From an uncultured Aquimarina sp. (GTDB lineage: Bacteria; Bacteroidota; Bacteroidia; Flavobacteriales; Flavobacteriaceae), in contig NZ_CANLOZ010000002.1 in NCBI RefSeq assembly GCF_947492965.1, forward strand, positions 1-64,000: DNA of 64,000 nt, in the 5' to 3' direction. Each line of letters begins with the position of its first letter. Position 1 is the first letter of the stretch. Shown one piece after another: positions 26,858 through 35,930 of this stretch. A program made the translations under genes and the position numbers. Below the pieces are notes generated by a model. The model did not search any database, was not told where the DNA came from, and saw only the letters and a program-made list of their open reading frames with translations.

Positions 26858-27559
26858 TTAGGTTCTACAGTATTGGTATAAATCATTAAAATGTATTTTC
26901 AAGCTTTCTGTAGCTTGATCTGGATCATTATTTTTTATTGCATTTACGATATCCTGGTGTTCTTTAATTAGGGTAGAAAAGTTGGTTTTATCGCAAATTT
27001 TATTTGTTACGAAATTTGTTATTATTTCAGGAGTTATAACGAGCATTAATGAATTAATAACACTATTACAACTAGCTTCTGCTAATTTTAGATGAAATAG
27101 TAGATCTTCATCGATAGCATTCTCTCCATTAATAGATTTATTTATGTAAGCTTCATGAGCAACCTCTATTTGATAAAGTTGTTGCTCTGTTCTGCGAACA
27201 GCGGCTAGTTTAACAGCCTTTGTTTCTAAGATCAATCTGGTTTCTACTAATGATTTAAAATCCGGTGTTTGTAAGTGTAGAATATTGGCCATCATAGAAT
27301 TCAATGCACCTACACCTATTTTGGAAACAAAAGTTCCACTCTTAGGATATTTTTTTACAAGTCCGTAAAACTCTAATTTTTGAATTGCTAGTCTTAATTG
27401 ACTTCTACTCACTCCAAATTTCTCCGATAAGGTTCTTTCGGAAGGTAATTTGTCTCCTGGTTCGAGTTGACGGTTTATAATTAATTCTCTTATTTTAGAA
27501 ATAACCGTTTCAATTTCATCTCTAGGAGATAATGATTCTGGTTTCAAGTTAGTTTTCAT
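26858..27559 (-). CDS. GntR family transcriptional regulator, FadR/FCD subfamily
   Basis: A 233-aa DNA-binding repressor-type protein. The N-terminal winged helix (about 15-80; GDKLPSERTLSEKFGVSRSQLRLAIQKLEFYGLV) is followed by an all-helical FCD ligand domain (about 95-225) with LLFHLKLAEASCN, KEHQDIVNAI and KIHFNDLY, which place the metal/ligand histidines. Regulators of this class often sense sugar acids. It lies directly upstream of the SusCD operon in the same direction. Two palindromes in its own promoter suggest that it represses itself. Confidence 0.9.
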   Translation of the reverse strand: MKTNLKPESLSPRDEIETVISKIRELIINRQLEPGDKLPSERTLSEKFGVSRSQLRLAIQKLEFYGLVKKYPKSGTFVSKIGVGALNSMMANILHLQTPDFKSLVETRLILETKAVKLAAVRRTEQQLYQIEVAHEAYINKSINGENAIDEDLLFHLKLAEASCNSVINSLMLVITPEIITNFVTNKICDKTNFSTLIKEHQDIVNAIKNNDPDQATESLKIHFNDLYQYCRT

Positions 27560-27568
27560 AGTTTATAA

Positions 27569-27593
27569 TTGGTCAACCAAATTGGTTAACCAA
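27569..27593. promoter_or_regulatory. Tandem GntR/FCD operators TTGGTnAACCAA
   Basis: Two adjacent 12-bp palindromes, TTGGTCAACCAA (27569-27580) and TTGGTTAACCAA (27582-27593), separated by one base. They have the TGGTnnACCA core of FadR/UxuR-type operators. The second overlaps the -7 box TATATTTG (27591-27598, minus), so binding would block the promoter. Confidence 0.75.
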
Positions 27594-27598
27594 ATATA
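27591..27598 (-). promoter_or_regulatory. -7 box of the gntR gene
   Basis: Minus-strand TATATTTG, 32 bases before the ATG at 27559 and overlapping an operator half-site. Confidence 0.55.
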
Positions 27599-27731
27599 AG
27601 GTAATTATTTTAACCTGCGTATTTTTTATGTTAAAAAATGATGGAAATACTAATTTAGCGCATCGTTTTATTAGGAATTATCATTTTATTGCGTTAATGT
27701 TTTTATCGTTACTTACGGAAATTATGGAACT

Positions 27732-27766
27732 AAAAAAGGCTGAGTACAATAGCACTCAGCCTTTTT
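27732..27766 (-). terminator. Terminator of the Lys/Glu-tail protein gene
   Basis: AAAGGCTGAGT / ACTCAGCCTTT stem with A and T runs on both sides, about 45 bases past the stop at 27813. Confidence 0.75.
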
Positions 27767-27812
27767 CATATGGTATACAAACTCGGATGTTATTTCCGGA
27801 ATGTATTAATGA

Positions 27813-29483
27813 TTAATTATCATTATTATCATTTTCCTCTTTTTCTTTTTCTTCTTTTTTTCTCTTCTTTTCTTCCGCTTTTTTACGCTTTTCTTCTTCC
27901 TTTTTTCTTTTCTTTTCTTCTTTCTTTCTTCTTTTTTCTTCAGCTTTTTTACGCTTTTCTTCTTCCTTTTTAGCTTTTTCCTGCTCTTTCTGTAACTTCT
28001 CGTAAGCAGCATCTATATCTTCTTCGTCCTCTGCGTCTTTTTTGTCATCAGTTTTATCTTCTTTGGCATCAGGTTTCGTGTCAGAACCGAGCTCTTTTTC
28101 CATCTCTTCCAACTTCTTGAGTTCTTCATCTATCTGTTTCAGTTCATCATCCACACCTTCGTCTTGCTCCATTTTATCCAATTCAGCATCGATGTCTTCG
28201 ATCATTTTTTGCTTTTCTTTTTCTGCCTTTAATTTTGCTTTTTCAGCTTGTTTTGCAGCTTTAGCTTCACGTTTTAGACGTCTTCTTTCTTCTTTCTTAA
28301 ATTTCTTTTCGTCTTTTTTATCCTGTTTCTCTTTTTCAATTCGTTCGCGTTCTAGACGTTGTGCCGTTCTTCTTTCGTCAAGATCTTTCTCCATTGCATC
28401 TCGATGACTACCATCTTCAAAATCATTAATGAATGGAGTTTGCTCTTGTTTTAAACTATCGTTTTCAATTTCTTCGATTTCTTCATCTAACTCCAGGCCA
28501 TCTTTATCTTTTTCTTTATCCTTTTCTTCTTCCTCGTTTTCATCCTTTTTGATCCCGCTTTCGAACCCTGGCTTTTCAATAATCTCATCTTTACGATGCC
28601 AATCAAACCTATAGGAAGCACCAAGACTTACTCTAAATATAGATGGAGTATCTTTAAAATTGGTGGCGATGTTGGCATCTATTTGCAGATCCTGATTCCA
28701 TAAATAGGCTCCACCAAGTCTTATAATATTATCACTATAGAAATCACTCTTTTGTCCTTGGTATTCACCAAATATTGCCCATTTGTCATTTAGAGTATGA
28801 GTACTTGTGATAATCCAACCATAAGCGGGATTATCCGTAGTGATTTTATCTACAATAAGATTTGTAACTAATACCCAACTACCAGCATTGCTCGTCCACC
28901 AGTTGTTTTGAGTCATTATAACAATTTTTGGACTTATGGTGGCATCCGTTGGAAAAGTAAAAGCGTTATCTGTATTTACATAATTCATACCTACGTATGC
29001 AGAAACCGCTGGGATTAAACTTTTCCACTTAAATCGATAACGTTCTTTCCAACTTTTTAACTCATCATAATTGATAGAGTCATTTTCTTTAGGTTTTTTA
29101 TAAGGATCATAAATAAGGTATTTAACTCCTATAGTATTGGATTCAAAGTCAGTTTTTCTGATTTTTTGTTCGTTGGCACCAATAGTTTGCCTGATCCCGT
29201 CACTTCTAAAACTACCATCTAAGCTAATTTCTAATTGCTCGATAAGTAACCCGTATCTTATGTTATAATCAAAGTTGAATGTACTTGATTTTGTATCAAA
29301 TATTTTATGTCTTTCTCTTCCGAAACCTAATCCACCTTCGAGTTGTAATACATTATTACCAACAGAAAAGGCACCTTGAGAAACTCCAGGTCTGTTTGTA
29401 TTAATCTTTTCAGTGTATTGAGCAGTTGAAGTTAGACCAAGTAGCAATAGGCTAACTACCAGCAGCATCGATTTAGGGCTCAT
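27813..29483 (-). CDS. Outer-membrane transporter-like barrel with long Lys/Glu-rich tail
   Basis: A 556-aa exported protein. It has a signal peptide (MSPKSMLLVVSLLLLGLTSTAQ) and a barrel-like domain of about 290 residues beginning INTNRPGVSQGAFSVG, of the kind found in the Bacteroidota 'transporter' family related to phenol-pathway MetA-like proteins. The last ~240 residues (from about 310) are a highly charged helix-forming tail of Lys, Glu, Asp and Arg with runs such as EEKRKKAEEKRRKKEEKK near the end. The start at 29483 is preferred because a TATATTTG box lies at 29501-29508; longer starts would cross it. Substrate unknown. Confidence 0.75.
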   Translation of the reverse strand: MSPKSMLLVVSLLLLGLTSTAQYTEKINTNRPGVSQGAFSVGNNVLQLEGGLGFGRERHKIFDTKSSTFNFDYNIRYGLLIEQLEISLDGSFRSDGIRQTIGANEQKIRKTDFESNTIGVKYLIYDPYKKPKENDSINYDELKSWKERYRFKWKSLIPAVSAYVGMNYVNTDNAFTFPTDATISPKIVIMTQNNWWTSNAGSWVLVTNLIVDKITTDNPAYGWIITSTHTLNDKWAIFGEYQGQKSDFYSDNIIRLGGAYLWNQDLQIDANIATNFKDTPSIFRVSLGASYRFDWHRKDEIIEKPGFESGIKKDENEEEEKDKEKDKDGLELDEEIEEIENDSLKQEQTPFINDFEDGSHRDAMEKDLDERRTAQRLERERIEKEKQDKKDEKKFKKEERRRLKREAKAAKQAEKAKLKAEKEKQKMIEDIDAELDKMEQDEGVDDELKQIDEELKKLEEMEKELGSDTKPDAKEDKTDDKKDAEDEEDIDAAYEKLQKEQEKAKKEEEKRKKAEEKRRKKEEKKRKKEEEKRKKAEEKKRKKEEKEKEENDNNDN

Positions 29484-29500
29484 ATTCCATAGATTTGGTT

Positions 29501-29508
29501 CAAATATA
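29501..29508 (-). promoter_or_regulatory. -7 box supporting the start at 29483
   Basis: Minus-strand TATATTTG, 18 bases before the ATG. Confidence 0.5.
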
Positions 29509-29563
29509 GCAGATTTTATCATTTTTTTAGGATTGACTGCCTGTAATTGTATAGAGAGTTCCC

Positions 29564-29571
29564 TATTTTTG
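29564..29571 (+). promoter_or_regulatory. -7 box of the DUF4834/YfhO unit
   Basis: TATTTTTG matches TAnnTTTG, 13 bases before the ATG at 29584. Confidence 0.4.
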
Positions 29572-29583
29572 AAAAAAAATAAT

Positions 29584-29853
29584 ATGCAAGAGGCTTCTTT
29601 CTTAGGGGTATTAAAGGTAATTCTCATTCTGTTATTGATATATTACGGATTAAAGATACTAACGCGATTATTTGGTCCTCTATTGCTTAGATATGTAACA
29701 AAGAAAGCTGGAGAAAGATTTCAACAACAGTTTCAGCAATATAATCAGTCTCAATCTTCTGGAGATAATGATGTAACCATTGATAAAAAGCCAAAACAAA
29801 AATCTACTAATAAAGATGTGGGAGAGTACATCGATTTTGAGGAAATTGATTAA
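29584..29853 (+). CDS. DUF4834 family small membrane protein
   Basis: An 89-aa protein with one N-terminal membrane helix (LGVLKVILILLLIYYGLKIL, about 6-25), the family segment RLFGPLLLRYVTKKAGERFQQQ, then a polar Gln/Ser/Lys-rich cytoplasmic tail ending EYIDFEEID. This matches the Bacteroidota DUF4834 family; its role is unknown. The YfhO gene starts 31 bases on and is likely co-transcribed. The ATG at 29584 is chosen over the longer frame because it follows the promoter box. Confidence 0.85.
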   Translation: MQEASFLGVLKVILILLLIYYGLKILTRLFGPLLLRYVTKKAGERFQQQFQQYNQSQSSGDNDVTIDKKPKQKSTNKDVGEYIDFEEID

Positions 29854-29884
29854 TTTGGCGGCTCATACATAAATTGTCATTCGC

Positions 29885-32314
29885 ATGATGCCTTATCTAA
29901 AAAGAATTTTACCTCATATCTTCGTGATTTTAGGTTTTATTATCGTTTCATTAGTTTTTTTCAATCCTGTTCTTAGCGGAAAAATGATATATCAAAATGA
30001 TATAAAATTATATGAAGGTACGGCTAGGCAACAAAATGAATTTCGCAAAAATACTGGAGAGGAAACTTTTTGGAATAATGCAGCCTTTGGAGGGATGCCC
30101 ACATATGCTTTAGGAGCGAAGTTTCCTCATGATTATATGGATAAGTTGGATCGATTGATTCGGTTTTTACCAAGACCTGCAGATTATCTCTTTCTGTATT
30201 TAGCCTGTTTCTATGTTTTGTTACTGGTGATGCGAATTCCCTGGAAAATGGCAATTGTTGGAGCTTTGGCCTTTGGGCTATCCTCATATTTGATTATTAT
30301 AATAGGAGTGGGGCATAATGCAAAAGCACATGCTATAGCTTATTTTCCATTAGTTATTGCTGGTATACTTTTAGTATTTCAAAAACGGTATGTCTGGGGA
30401 TTTCTGCTTACCGCAGTGGCGATGGGATTGGAGATACAGGCTAATCACTATCAAATGACTTATTATTTAGGTTTATTAGTAGTTGTCTTGGGAATAAGTT
30501 ATTTAATAGATGCTTTCAAAAAGAAAGAATTACCACATTTCTTTAAGTCTTCAGCAATATTGATCGTTGCTGCTTTTTTAGGTTTGGCGACTAACGCTAC
30601 TACGTTATTATCTACAGCGGAATACGCAAAAACAAGTATACGAGGTAAAAATTTGTTAGCTGATGCCACAACGAAGAGTTCTGAAAAGAATGGACTGGAT
30701 TACGAATACATAACGGCGTATAGTTATGGAAAGTTAGAGTCTTTAAACCTTTTCGTTCCTAAATTAATGGGACTAGGTAGAGCTTCTGATTTGGGGAAAG
30801 AATCAGCTTTCTATCAAAAGCTATTGCAGTTAGGCGAGTCTCCTGAAACCGCAGATTATTATGCTAATATTACTGGCTTATATTGGGGAGCTCAACCTTT
30901 TGTAGAAGCACCTCCTTATCTTGGGATTACAGTTGTTTTTCTTGCATTATTGGGATTACTTTTAGTAAAAGGTAGATTGCGCTGGTGGTTACTTGGAGGA
31001 ATGATTGTGTCATTAACTTTAAGTTGGGGTAAGAATCTAGATTTTCTTACACGCTTTTTTGTTGATTATGTTCCCTTATATAATAAATTTAGAGCAGTTT
31101 CCAGTATTCAGGTACTACTAGAATTTGTAGTGCCGATAGCAGCAGTATTTGGACTCTACCAGCTTTTTAATGAAAAAACAGAGTTTAAAGAAAGACAAAA
31201 GAAATTTTTAATTTCTTTAGGAGTGTTTGGAGGATTATGTTTGATATTCTGGTTGTTTGGTGGAAGCTTATTCAGTTTTAAATCTCCAAATGATGTACAG
31301 GTGGCTATAGAACAACCTGCTATATTCGATGCCATCAAAGAAGATCGTATTACGATTATGAAAAGTGATAGTCTTCGATCTTTATTATTTATTCTTCTTA
31401 TAGCTGGATTACTTTGGTTTACCTTAAAGAAAAAGATTTCTGAAAATCTAATGCTGGTTGGAGTTGGTATTTTAGTGATTCTGGATTTAGGAGGTGTAGA
31501 TCGACGCAGTGTAGATAGTGATTCCTTTATTTCTAAAAGAGAATATAAACAATATTTTCAGCCAACAGCTACTGATAAACAGATTCTTAAAGACAACTCT
31601 TATTATCGTGTATTAGATCAGGCAAGAGGATTTAGAAATTCTCATACCAATAACTTCTTCAATTCTATAAATGGATATTCTGCAGTAAGACCTAGGAAGA
31701 TTGATGATATTTATAATCAACACATTTTACAAGGAAATCTAGAGGTTGTGAATATGTTGAATGTTAAGTATGTAATACAGCAAAATGAAGATAGAAAATT
31801 AACCGTACAAGAAAACCCATCCATAAATGGACCTGCATGGTTTGTTTCTGAATTAAAATTTGTAGATGGTTATAAGTCTGAATTTGATGCTTTAAACGAT
31901 ATAGATACCAAAAACACGGCTGTTATTAGAAATGAGTTTAAAGATGAGTTAGAAAGTTACAAACCAGTAAAAGATAGCGTTTCTACTATATCAATTTCGA
32001 AAACAGATCCAAATCATTTAGCGTATAATATGTATACGAATAAACCTGGATTTGTTGTTTTTTCGGAAACCTATTATAAAGACGGATGGAATGCTTATAT
32101 CGATGGAGCTCCTGAGACTGTTTATCCTGTAAATTATATGCTTAGGGGTATAAAAGTTCCTGCAGGTAAGCATACTATTGAGTTTAAATTTGAACCACAA
32201 GTAGTAAAAACAGGAAGTTCTATTACTTTGGCAAGTTCTATTATCTTTGGGTTATTGTTTTTAGGAGCTTTGTTTTTTGAGTATAAAAAGAGGAAAACAG
32301 ATGTTTCTGAATAG
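29885..32314 (+). CDS. YfhO family polytopic membrane protein
   Basis: An 809-aa inner-membrane protein with about a dozen hydrophobic segments, a long periplasmic loop region toward the C-terminus (about 535-770) and a last helix (about 776-798). The motif order (IYQNDIKLYEGTARQQNEFRK, WNNAAFGGMPTYALG, NHYQMTYY) is that of YfhO proteins, which relate to GT-C-type glycosyltransferases and in Gram-positives help glycosylate lipoteichoic acid. It leads a surface-polysaccharide gene set; the next gene starts 15 bases downstream. Confidence 0.9.
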   Translation: MMPYLKRILPHIFVILGFIIVSLVFFNPVLSGKMIYQNDIKLYEGTARQQNEFRKNTGEETFWNNAAFGGMPTYALGAKFPHDYMDKLDRLIRFLPRPADYLFLYLACFYVLLLVMRIPWKMAIVGALAFGLSSYLIIIIGVGHNAKAHAIAYFPLVIAGILLVFQKRYVWGFLLTAVAMGLEIQANHYQMTYYLGLLVVVLGISYLIDAFKKKELPHFFKSSAILIVAAFLGLATNATTLLSTAEYAKTSIRGKNLLADATTKSSEKNGLDYEYITAYSYGKLESLNLFVPKLMGLGRASDLGKESAFYQKLLQLGESPETADYYANITGLYWGAQPFVEAPPYLGITVVFLALLGLLLVKGRLRWWLLGGMIVSLTLSWGKNLDFLTRFFVDYVPLYNKFRAVSSIQVLLEFVVPIAAVFGLYQLFNEKTEFKERQKKFLISLGVFGGLCLIFWLFGGSLFSFKSPNDVQVAIEQPAIFDAIKEDRITIMKSDSLRSLLFILLIAGLLWFTLKKKISENLMLVGVGILVILDLGGVDRRSVDSDSFISKREYKQYFQPTATDKQILKDNSYYRVLDQARGFRNSHTNNFFNSINGYSAVRPRKIDDIYNQHILQGNLEVVNMLNVKYVIQQNEDRKLTVQENPSINGPAWFVSELKFVDGYKSEFDALNDIDTKNTAVIRNEFKDELESYKPVKDSVSTISISKTDPNHLAYNMYTNKPGFVVFSETYYKDGWNAYIDGAPETVYPVNYMLRGIKVPAGKHTIEFKFEPQVVKTGSSITLASSIIFGLLFLGALFFEYKKRKTDVSE

Positions 32315-32329
32315 CACTCTTACAAGGTT

Positions 32330-33613
32330 TTGAAAGTATTATTAATAACATATTACTGGCCTCCTGCGGGAGGTCCTGGAGTACAAAGGTGGCTCAAGTT
32401 TGTTAAATACTTCAAGGAATTCGGAATTGAGCCAACTGTATATATTCCCGAAAATCCTACGTATCCTTTAATAGATGAATCCTTGATTTCAGAAATTCCT
32501 GCGGATGTTACTATTATTAAACAACCAATTTTTGAACCGTATCGTTTTGCAGAAATTTTTTCTAAAAAAGATTCTAAAACCATCAGTAAAGGAATCATTG
32601 CCGGAAAAGATAAACAATCTTTCATGCAGAAACTTATGTTGTTCATTAGAGGTAATTTTTTTATACCAGATGCGCGCAAATATTGGGTAAAACCTTCTGT
32701 AAAATTTTTATATGATCTTATTTCTAAAGAGAATATAGATATTGTAGTTACTACTGGACCACCGCATAGTATTCATCTGATAGGGCAGGAGCTTAAGAAA
32801 AAACTGGATATTAAATGGGTAGCTGATTTTAGAGATCCTTGGACAACTATTGGTTATCATAAAAAACTGAAGCTTATAAGAAGTGCAAGAAATAAGCATA
32901 TACAACTAGAGAAAGAGGTGTTGTCATCTGCAGATCACATAACTGTTACCAGTTATACAACTAAAGAAGAGTTTTCTAATATTACTAAACGACCTATCTC
33001 GGTAATTACGAATGGATATGATACTGAAGAGGTTGCTGATATTCGATTAGATACTACTTTTACAATTTCACATATTGGATCTTTGTTATCAGGACGAAAT
33101 CCAAAGAGATTGTGGCAAGCAATATATGACACTGCACAAGAGAATGAAAGTTTTGCAAAACAATTAAAACTACAATTAGTAGGTGCAGTGAGCGAAGATG
33201 TTTTATTCTCTATTAAGGAAGCAGGTTTATCAGATTTTCTGGAAATTAAAGGATATGTATCTCATAAAGAAGCTATAGAGATTCAGCGTAGTTCTCAGGT
33301 ATTATTAGTAATAGAGATTGACTCAGAAGAAACAAAATGTATTATACCTGGGAAACTATTTGAATATATGATCTCGGAAAGACCTATTATCGCTGTTGGC
33401 CCCAGAGATGCAGATATTTCTAAATTAATAGAAGAAACAGATTCCGGGAAATATTTTGATTACGATGCTTATGATGAAATGAAACGTTTACTTCTTGAAT
33501 ATTTTAGTAAGTTTAAAGAAGGAAAACTTAATTCTCAGGCGATAGGAATTGAAAAGTATAGTAGACGATCTTTGACCAAAGAGATGTCTATGTTGCTAAA
33601 GAAATTAAAATAG
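32330..33613 (+). CDS. Family 4 glycosyltransferase
   Basis: A 427-aa cytosolic or membrane-edge glycosyltransferase with GT-B fold. The start is TTG at 32330; the resulting N-terminus MKVLLITYYWPPAGGPGVQRWLKF is the family's usual first block, which supports the rare start. The nucleotide-sugar domain carries ISHIGSLLSGRNP, and the donor-site glutamate block is around ETKCIIPGKLFEYMISERP (about 336-354). It is likely to add a sugar to a lipid-linked glycan exported by the flippase two genes on. Confidence 0.9.
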   Translation: MKVLLITYYWPPAGGPGVQRWLKFVKYFKEFGIEPTVYIPENPTYPLIDESLISEIPADVTIIKQPIFEPYRFAEIFSKKDSKTISKGIIAGKDKQSFMQKLMLFIRGNFFIPDARKYWVKPSVKFLYDLISKENIDIVVTTGPPHSIHLIGQELKKKLDIKWVADFRDPWTTIGYHKKLKLIRSARNKHIQLEKEVLSSADHITVTSYTTKEEFSNITKRPISVITNGYDTEEVADIRLDTTFTISHIGSLLSGRNPKRLWQAIYDTAQENESFAKQLKLQLVGAVSEDVLFSIKEAGLSDFLEIKGYVSHKEAIEIQRSSQVLLVIEIDSEETKCIIPGKLFEYMISERPIIAVGPRDADISKLIEETDSGKYFDYDAYDEMKRLLLEYFSKFKEGKLNSQAIGIEKYSRRSLTKEMSMLLKKLK

Positions 33614-33649
33614 TCTTGATTTTCTTTTTAATATAATATTAGAATCAAT

Positions 33650-34417
33650 ATGTCAGATAAATGTATATATCTTGAGTGTAATCAGGATCAAGTGGAATTT
33701 TATGGTTCTAAATTTTGTTCATTTCATGATAAAGGAGGATTCTGGGGCAATGGACAGTTCTATGAAAGATATAGTATTCTTGAAGAACAATTTATAAAAT
33801 TTATAAAAGTTGTTCCTTTAAACGATCCATACCATTTGAAAATTCATTCACCTGTTTTACGAGGTTTAATTCTAAGTATTTGTGCTGAGATAGAAATCTT
33901 TTTCAAAGAATGTGGTAAATACTCATGTTCTCTGGATCCAAATAATAAATTATGGAATAAATATAAAGAACTTGATAATTCCGGCAAACAAAAGAAAGAG
34001 AGAGCTTGGAACTTTCAAGATTATAGAGTTTTTAAAAATGACTTTCCTAAAGATCTTTCAGTTTATGTTCTTCCAATGGATGAAGAGAGAAAACCTTTCT
34101 CTACATGGTCAGGGCGAACACCACCAGCTTGGTGGAATGCTTATAATTCAATTAAACATAATGGTCTAAAATCAATTGGGGAGGCAAGTCTAGAAAATAC
34201 ATTAGATTGTTTATCCGCACTTTTCTTGATGCACTGTGTAAATTCGTATTCAAAAAATTACTTATTGAAATTTAGGCAAGGTTCATATCAAAATCAGGGT
34301 ATAACTAGTCCATTAGATTCAAAAAGATACCTTTTTCGTTATGGAAAAACTAATTCCGGTAATATTTATAAATCATTTAGGAATTCAAATAGTATAAGAG
34401 ATAAATACTCTAAATAA
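33650..34417 (+). CDS. Unrecognised protein in the polysaccharide operon
   Basis: A 255-aa protein with no signal peptide or membrane segment. I do not recognise the family. The N-terminus has a possible zinc site C5-X4-C10-X12-C23-X2-H26. The middle is helical and Trp/Lys-rich, with a WNAYNSIKHNG block (about 163-173) of the kind seen in HEPN-like helical proteins, though the RNase motif R-x4-6-H is not visible. Its stop overlaps the flippase start by one base (TAATG), so the two are translationally coupled. Its codon use looks like its neighbours'. It could be an accessory of glycan assembly or an unrelated insertion. Confidence 0.7.
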   Translation: MSDKCIYLECNQDQVEFYGSKFCSFHDKGGFWGNGQFYERYSILEEQFIKFIKVVPLNDPYHLKIHSPVLRGLILSICAEIEIFFKECGKYSCSLDPNNKLWNKYKELDNSGKQKKERAWNFQDYRVFKNDFPKDLSVYVLPMDEERKPFSTWSGRTPPAWWNAYNSIKHNGLKSIGEASLENTLDCLSALFLMHCVNSYSKNYLLKFRQGSYQNQGITSPLDSKRYLFRYGKTNSGNIYKSFRNSNSIRDKYSK

Positions 34418-35874
34418 TGGGAATAGTTGCTAATCAATCGATCAAAAATGTCATCATTACTTGTTTAGGTTTTGGGATTGGTGCTATTAATACCTTGTTT
34501 CTTTTTACAAAATTTTTGGAAGAGGAGTACTACGGACTGGTTTCTTATTTGTTTTCTGCATCAAATATTATCTGGCCTCTAATGGCTTTTGGAGTGCATA
34601 ATACTGTTGTAAAGTTTTATTCATCCTATTCCGATAAAAAGGAACAAAATAAGTTTATGACGATAATGCTTATTTTACCTATGTGCGTTGCTATTATCAT
34701 TGGTGCCGTAGGTACTGTTTTTTATGAACATGTCCTAAGTTATTTTGAAGAAGATAACACTATTGTACAGCCTTATGTTTGGACCATTTATGTGCTCGCT
34801 ATTGCTTTATCTTATTTCGAAATATTTTTTGCTTGGGCTAAAGTTAAACTTAAAAGTGTTTTTGGTAATATTTTAAAAGAATTGTTCGTAAGAACTTGTC
34901 TTATGGTATTACTATTTTTAGTTTATTTAGAAGTAATTACCGTAGTACAATTTATTTATGCGATTGTATTCGTATATATAGCTAGATTATGCATTATGGC
35001 TATTTATGTATATAGATTGCTAAATTTCTCATTTAGCTTTTCATTGCCTTCTAATTTCATAAACGTATTTAAGTATTCTTTATTGATTTTGTTGGCAGGA
35101 TCTGTCGCTACTCTTTTAATTGATTTGGATAAGACAATGATAGAGCGTTATCTACCTATCGAATATGTGGCTAAATATGGTATTTGTGCTTATATCGCAA
35201 GTGTGATAATTATTCCTTCCAGAGCGATGCATCAAATTACATATCCGTTAACGGCAAAACTCATTAATGAAAAGAATTTTGAACAACTTAGAATATTATA
35301 TCAAAAAAGTTCTTTAAATCTTTTCGCAATCAGTGGTTTATTATTCGTGTTGATTATTTGTAATGTAAATCAACTTTTTGAATTAATTCCGGATGAATAC
35401 GAATTGTTTATCTGGGTGGTAATTCTTATCGGAATAGCTAAGTTATTTGATAATGTGCTAGGCAATAATAATTCGATCATATTTAATTCAGATTATTATC
35501 GTTTGATTCTATACATAGGAATTGCCATGGCGGTTATTGCTTTTGTTCTTAATTGGTTACTCATTCCGGTATATGGAGTGGTAGGGGCTGCTATAGCTAC
35601 CAGTATGGCGGTATTTTGCTACAATACTGCAAAAGTTTTTTTAGTGAATATAAAGTTTAAAATGCAACCATTTTCTAAAAAGACTTTTCTCATTGTGATC
35701 ATGATTTTAGCTTTTGTATACGGCTTTTATTTTTGGGATTTTACTTTCCATCCAGTTGTGAATATAGGTTTAAAAAGTACACTTATAGGAGGTGTTTATG
35801 TAGGTGTTTTATATTTCTTACGAGTATCGGATGATATTAATGATATAATAAAGAAAATCCCTCGAGGTGCCTAA
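34417..35874 (+). CDS. Oligosaccharide flippase (Wzx/MOP superfamily)
   Basis: A 485-aa inner-membrane protein with about 12-14 hydrophobic helices spread over its whole length, starting GIVANQSIKNVIITCLGFGIGAINTLFLF. The PVYGVVGAAIATSMAVFCYNTAKVFLV block near residue 385 is typical of MOP-superfamily polysaccharide flippases. It would move lipid-linked sugar units across the inner membrane. It ends the operon of YfhO, GT4 and an unknown gene, and is coupled to the latter by a 1-base overlap. Confidence 0.9.
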   Translation: MGIVANQSIKNVIITCLGFGIGAINTLFLFTKFLEEEYYGLVSYLFSASNIIWPLMAFGVHNTVVKFYSSYSDKKEQNKFMTIMLILPMCVAIIIGAVGTVFYEHVLSYFEEDNTIVQPYVWTIYVLAIALSYFEIFFAWAKVKLKSVFGNILKELFVRTCLMVLLFLVYLEVITVVQFIYAIVFVYIARLCIMAIYVYRLLNFSFSFSLPSNFINVFKYSLLILLAGSVATLLIDLDKTMIERYLPIEYVAKYGICAYIASVIIIPSRAMHQITYPLTAKLINEKNFEQLRILYQKSSLNLFAISGLLFVLIICNVNQLFELIPDEYELFIWVVILIGIAKLFDNVLGNNNSIIFNSDYYRLILYIGIAMAVIAFVLNWLLIPVYGVVGAAIATSMAVFCYNTAKVFLVNIKFKMQPFSKKTFLIVIMILAFVYGFYFWDFTFHPVVNIGLKSTLIGGVYVGVLYFLRVSDDINDIIKKIPRGA

Positions 35875-35898
35875 GCATACTACTCTGAGGGATTTTCT
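35852..35898. terminator. Bidirectional terminator spanning the flippase stop codon
   Basis: AGAAAATCCCTC / GAGGGATTTTCT, 12-bp arms around a 23-base loop that contains the flippase stop. It also ends the Arg-rich protein gene on the minus strand. Confidence 0.75.
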
Positions 35899-35930
35899 AA
35901 CTAACCAACCAAAAAAATAAATTCTTTATA

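Noticed and set aside
27628..27816. 62-codon plus-strand frame
   Set aside because: It runs through a terminator hairpin and has no recognisable protein features.
27770..28012. Open frames on both strands in the low-complexity region (plus 27770-27973, minus 27806-28012)
   Set aside because: They arise from the purine/pyrimidine-biased DNA coding the Lys/Glu tail and have no start signals.
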